In this document: positions 63,380-64,000 of the stretch, in pieces
Numbering within the stretch: the stretch's first letter is position 1
How the letters are laid out: the number at the start of each line of letters is the position of its first letter
Assembly (NCBI GenBank): GCA_016721195.1
Contig: JADKIO010000005.1
Coordinates: forward strand, 1,052,001 to 1,116,000
Source of the DNA: Candidatus Geothrix skivensis
GTDB lineage: Bacteria; Acidobacteriota; Holophagae; Holophagales; Holophagaceae
Direction: 5' to 3'
DNA: 64,000 nucleotides
The notes under the pieces: generated by a model
What the model was told of the DNA's origin: nothing
Database searches by the model: none
What the model saw: only the letters and a program-made list of their open reading frames with translations
Translations under genes and position numbers: made by a program

Positions 63380-63668
63380 GCCTCAACATTCTCATGTTGC
63401 GCCGGTAGGCCAGGCCCCGGGTGAAGTTGATGGCCACCTGCCGGGGGAAGCGGGTGATGGAACTGGCCAGGGTGATGAAAGTCCGCACGGTCTGGGCGGC
63501 GCCCCGGCTTTGGCGGCTGGCATTGTCGTAATAGACCATGAGGGCCTGGCGCATGGTGGCCCGGGGCAGGTTGAAGAGGCCATAGCTCTCGATCACGTCG
63601 TGGTTGATGCGGCGCGTTCCGTCCTGCTCGGTGACGATCAGGTCCTCGGGGCGGATCTCCTGGGTCAT
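63366..63668 (-). CDS. 100-residue protein of unknown function
   Basis: The protein starts MTQEIRPEDLIVTEQDGTRR and ends in a basic stretch (GLAYRRNMRMLRRYSR). It has a mixed alpha pattern without a signal or membrane helix. An arginine-rich C-terminus suggests interaction with nucleic acid or an acidic partner. Its last codons lie inside the second 86-bp repeat. The ATG at 63668 is preceded by CAGGAG. No family is recognised. Confidence 0.6.
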   Translation of the reverse strand: MTQEIRPEDLIVTEQDGTRRINHDVIESYGLFNLPRATMRQALMVYYDNASRQSRGAAQTVRTFITLASSITRFPRQVAINFTRGLAYRRNMRMLRRYSR

Positions 63669-63744
63669 GGCAACTCCTGGGTCAAAAGTGTATCGGCCCA
63701 GGTAGGGGTTTGCTCAAGCCGTGCCAAAAGTCGGCGCTAAGTCC

Positions 63745-64000
63745 CTATTCCTCCAGCTTGGGGAACAGGGTTCCCGCCAGGGCGGCGCCGATGAGCGGGG
63801 CCACCCAGAAGAGCCAGAGCTGGGAGAGGGCCCAGCTGCCCACAAACAGCGCCGGTCCGGTGCTTCGGGCGGGGTTCACCGAAGTGTTGGTGACGGGGAT
63901 GCTGATGAGATGGATGAGGGTCAGGCAGAGCCCGATGGCGATGGGCGCGAAGCCCGGCGCCGCCTTCTTGGCGGTGCTGCCCAGGATCACCATCAGGAAG
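63745..64000 (-). CDS. aqpZ: Aquaporin (MIP family), N-terminal part beyond the window
   Basis: About 85 C-terminal residues are visible, reading on the minus strand. They include VNPARSTGPALF, the second NPA motif with the AqpZ-type context, followed by a helix LWLFWVAPLIGAALAGTLF. The second NPA and Ser-Thr-Gly-Pro fit AqpZ rather than a glycerol facilitator. The first NPA half lies beyond the end. Confidence 0.85.
   Translation of the reverse strand, partial: FLMVILGSTAKKAAPGFAPIAIGLCLTLIHLISIPVTNTSVNPARSTGPALFVGSWALSQLWLFWVAPLIGAALAGTLFPKLEE

Overview
The window is a GC-rich, densely coded chromosomal segment of a Gram-negative bacterium with outer-membrane proteins (BamA/TamA-type barrel, TolC-type channel, TonB receptor) and lipid A or Ara4N-type sugar genes. 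An Oar-like TonB receptor with an N-terminal carboxypeptidase-regulatory domain, a tricorn-like protease, a permuted SpoIVB (S55)-type peptidase and many secreted propeller/TPR proteins point to Acidobacteriota, most likely the Holophagae (Geothrix/Holophaga-like). That placement is inference; there is no rRNA here. I see no tRNA, rRNA, CRISPR array, prophage or intact insertion sequence.

Layout. 1-2766: a BNR/sialidase-like protein with a MoaD/ThiS-like partner, mdh, and mtgA. 2867-8302: PilZ and HEAT-repeat proteins, then ilvA behind an isoleucine-rich leader peptide and attenuator, then an M29-like aminopeptidase. 8303-16719: a possible structured RNA, a sensor histidine kinase, a duplicated fragment of a tricorn-protease gene, a secreted TPR protein, the full tricorn-like protease and rsmE. 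16716-20797: GNAT and TfoX-like genes, then phosphate butyryltransferase convergent with a Pta-butyrate kinase fusion. 20875-29473: envelope proteins, an SPFH/flotillin-like protein, and a class II aldolase-mtnA pair (5'-deoxynucleoside salvage). 29565-34734: partial Arn-like locus (ArnE-like, two ArnT-like transferases, ArnA-type decarboxylase) with a lysine/glycine-rich lipoprotein. 34977-41491: lipoprotein, then plsY-gpsA-ADH-corA, a DUF5666-type lipoprotein, and cinA. 41566-48899: small proteins, dinB-like, pyk, a Fis-like regulator, two tandem gap genes, yhiN-like, and a lipB-Nudix fusion. 49032-53609: acyl-CoA dehydrogenase, TolC-like protein, nadC, enoyl-CoA hydratase. 53645-64000: a DGPF protein plus ECF42-type sigma factor with a matching promoter, a secreted propeller/S55 peptidase pair, the TonB receptor, a YmdB-type phosphodiesterase, an 86-bp tandem repeat and a truncated aquaporin.

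The metabolic genes fit a heterotroph with glycolysis (gap, pyk), malate dehydrogenase, beta-oxidation-type enzymes and acyl-phosphate energy conservation (Ptb, Pta-Buk). The strongest regulatory finds are the ilvA attenuator (5302-5431) and the ECF42-type autoregulatory promoter (53645-53671). The most unusual architectures are the Pta-Buk and LipB-Nudix fusions, the tandem divergent GAPDH pair, and the circularly permuted S55 peptidase.
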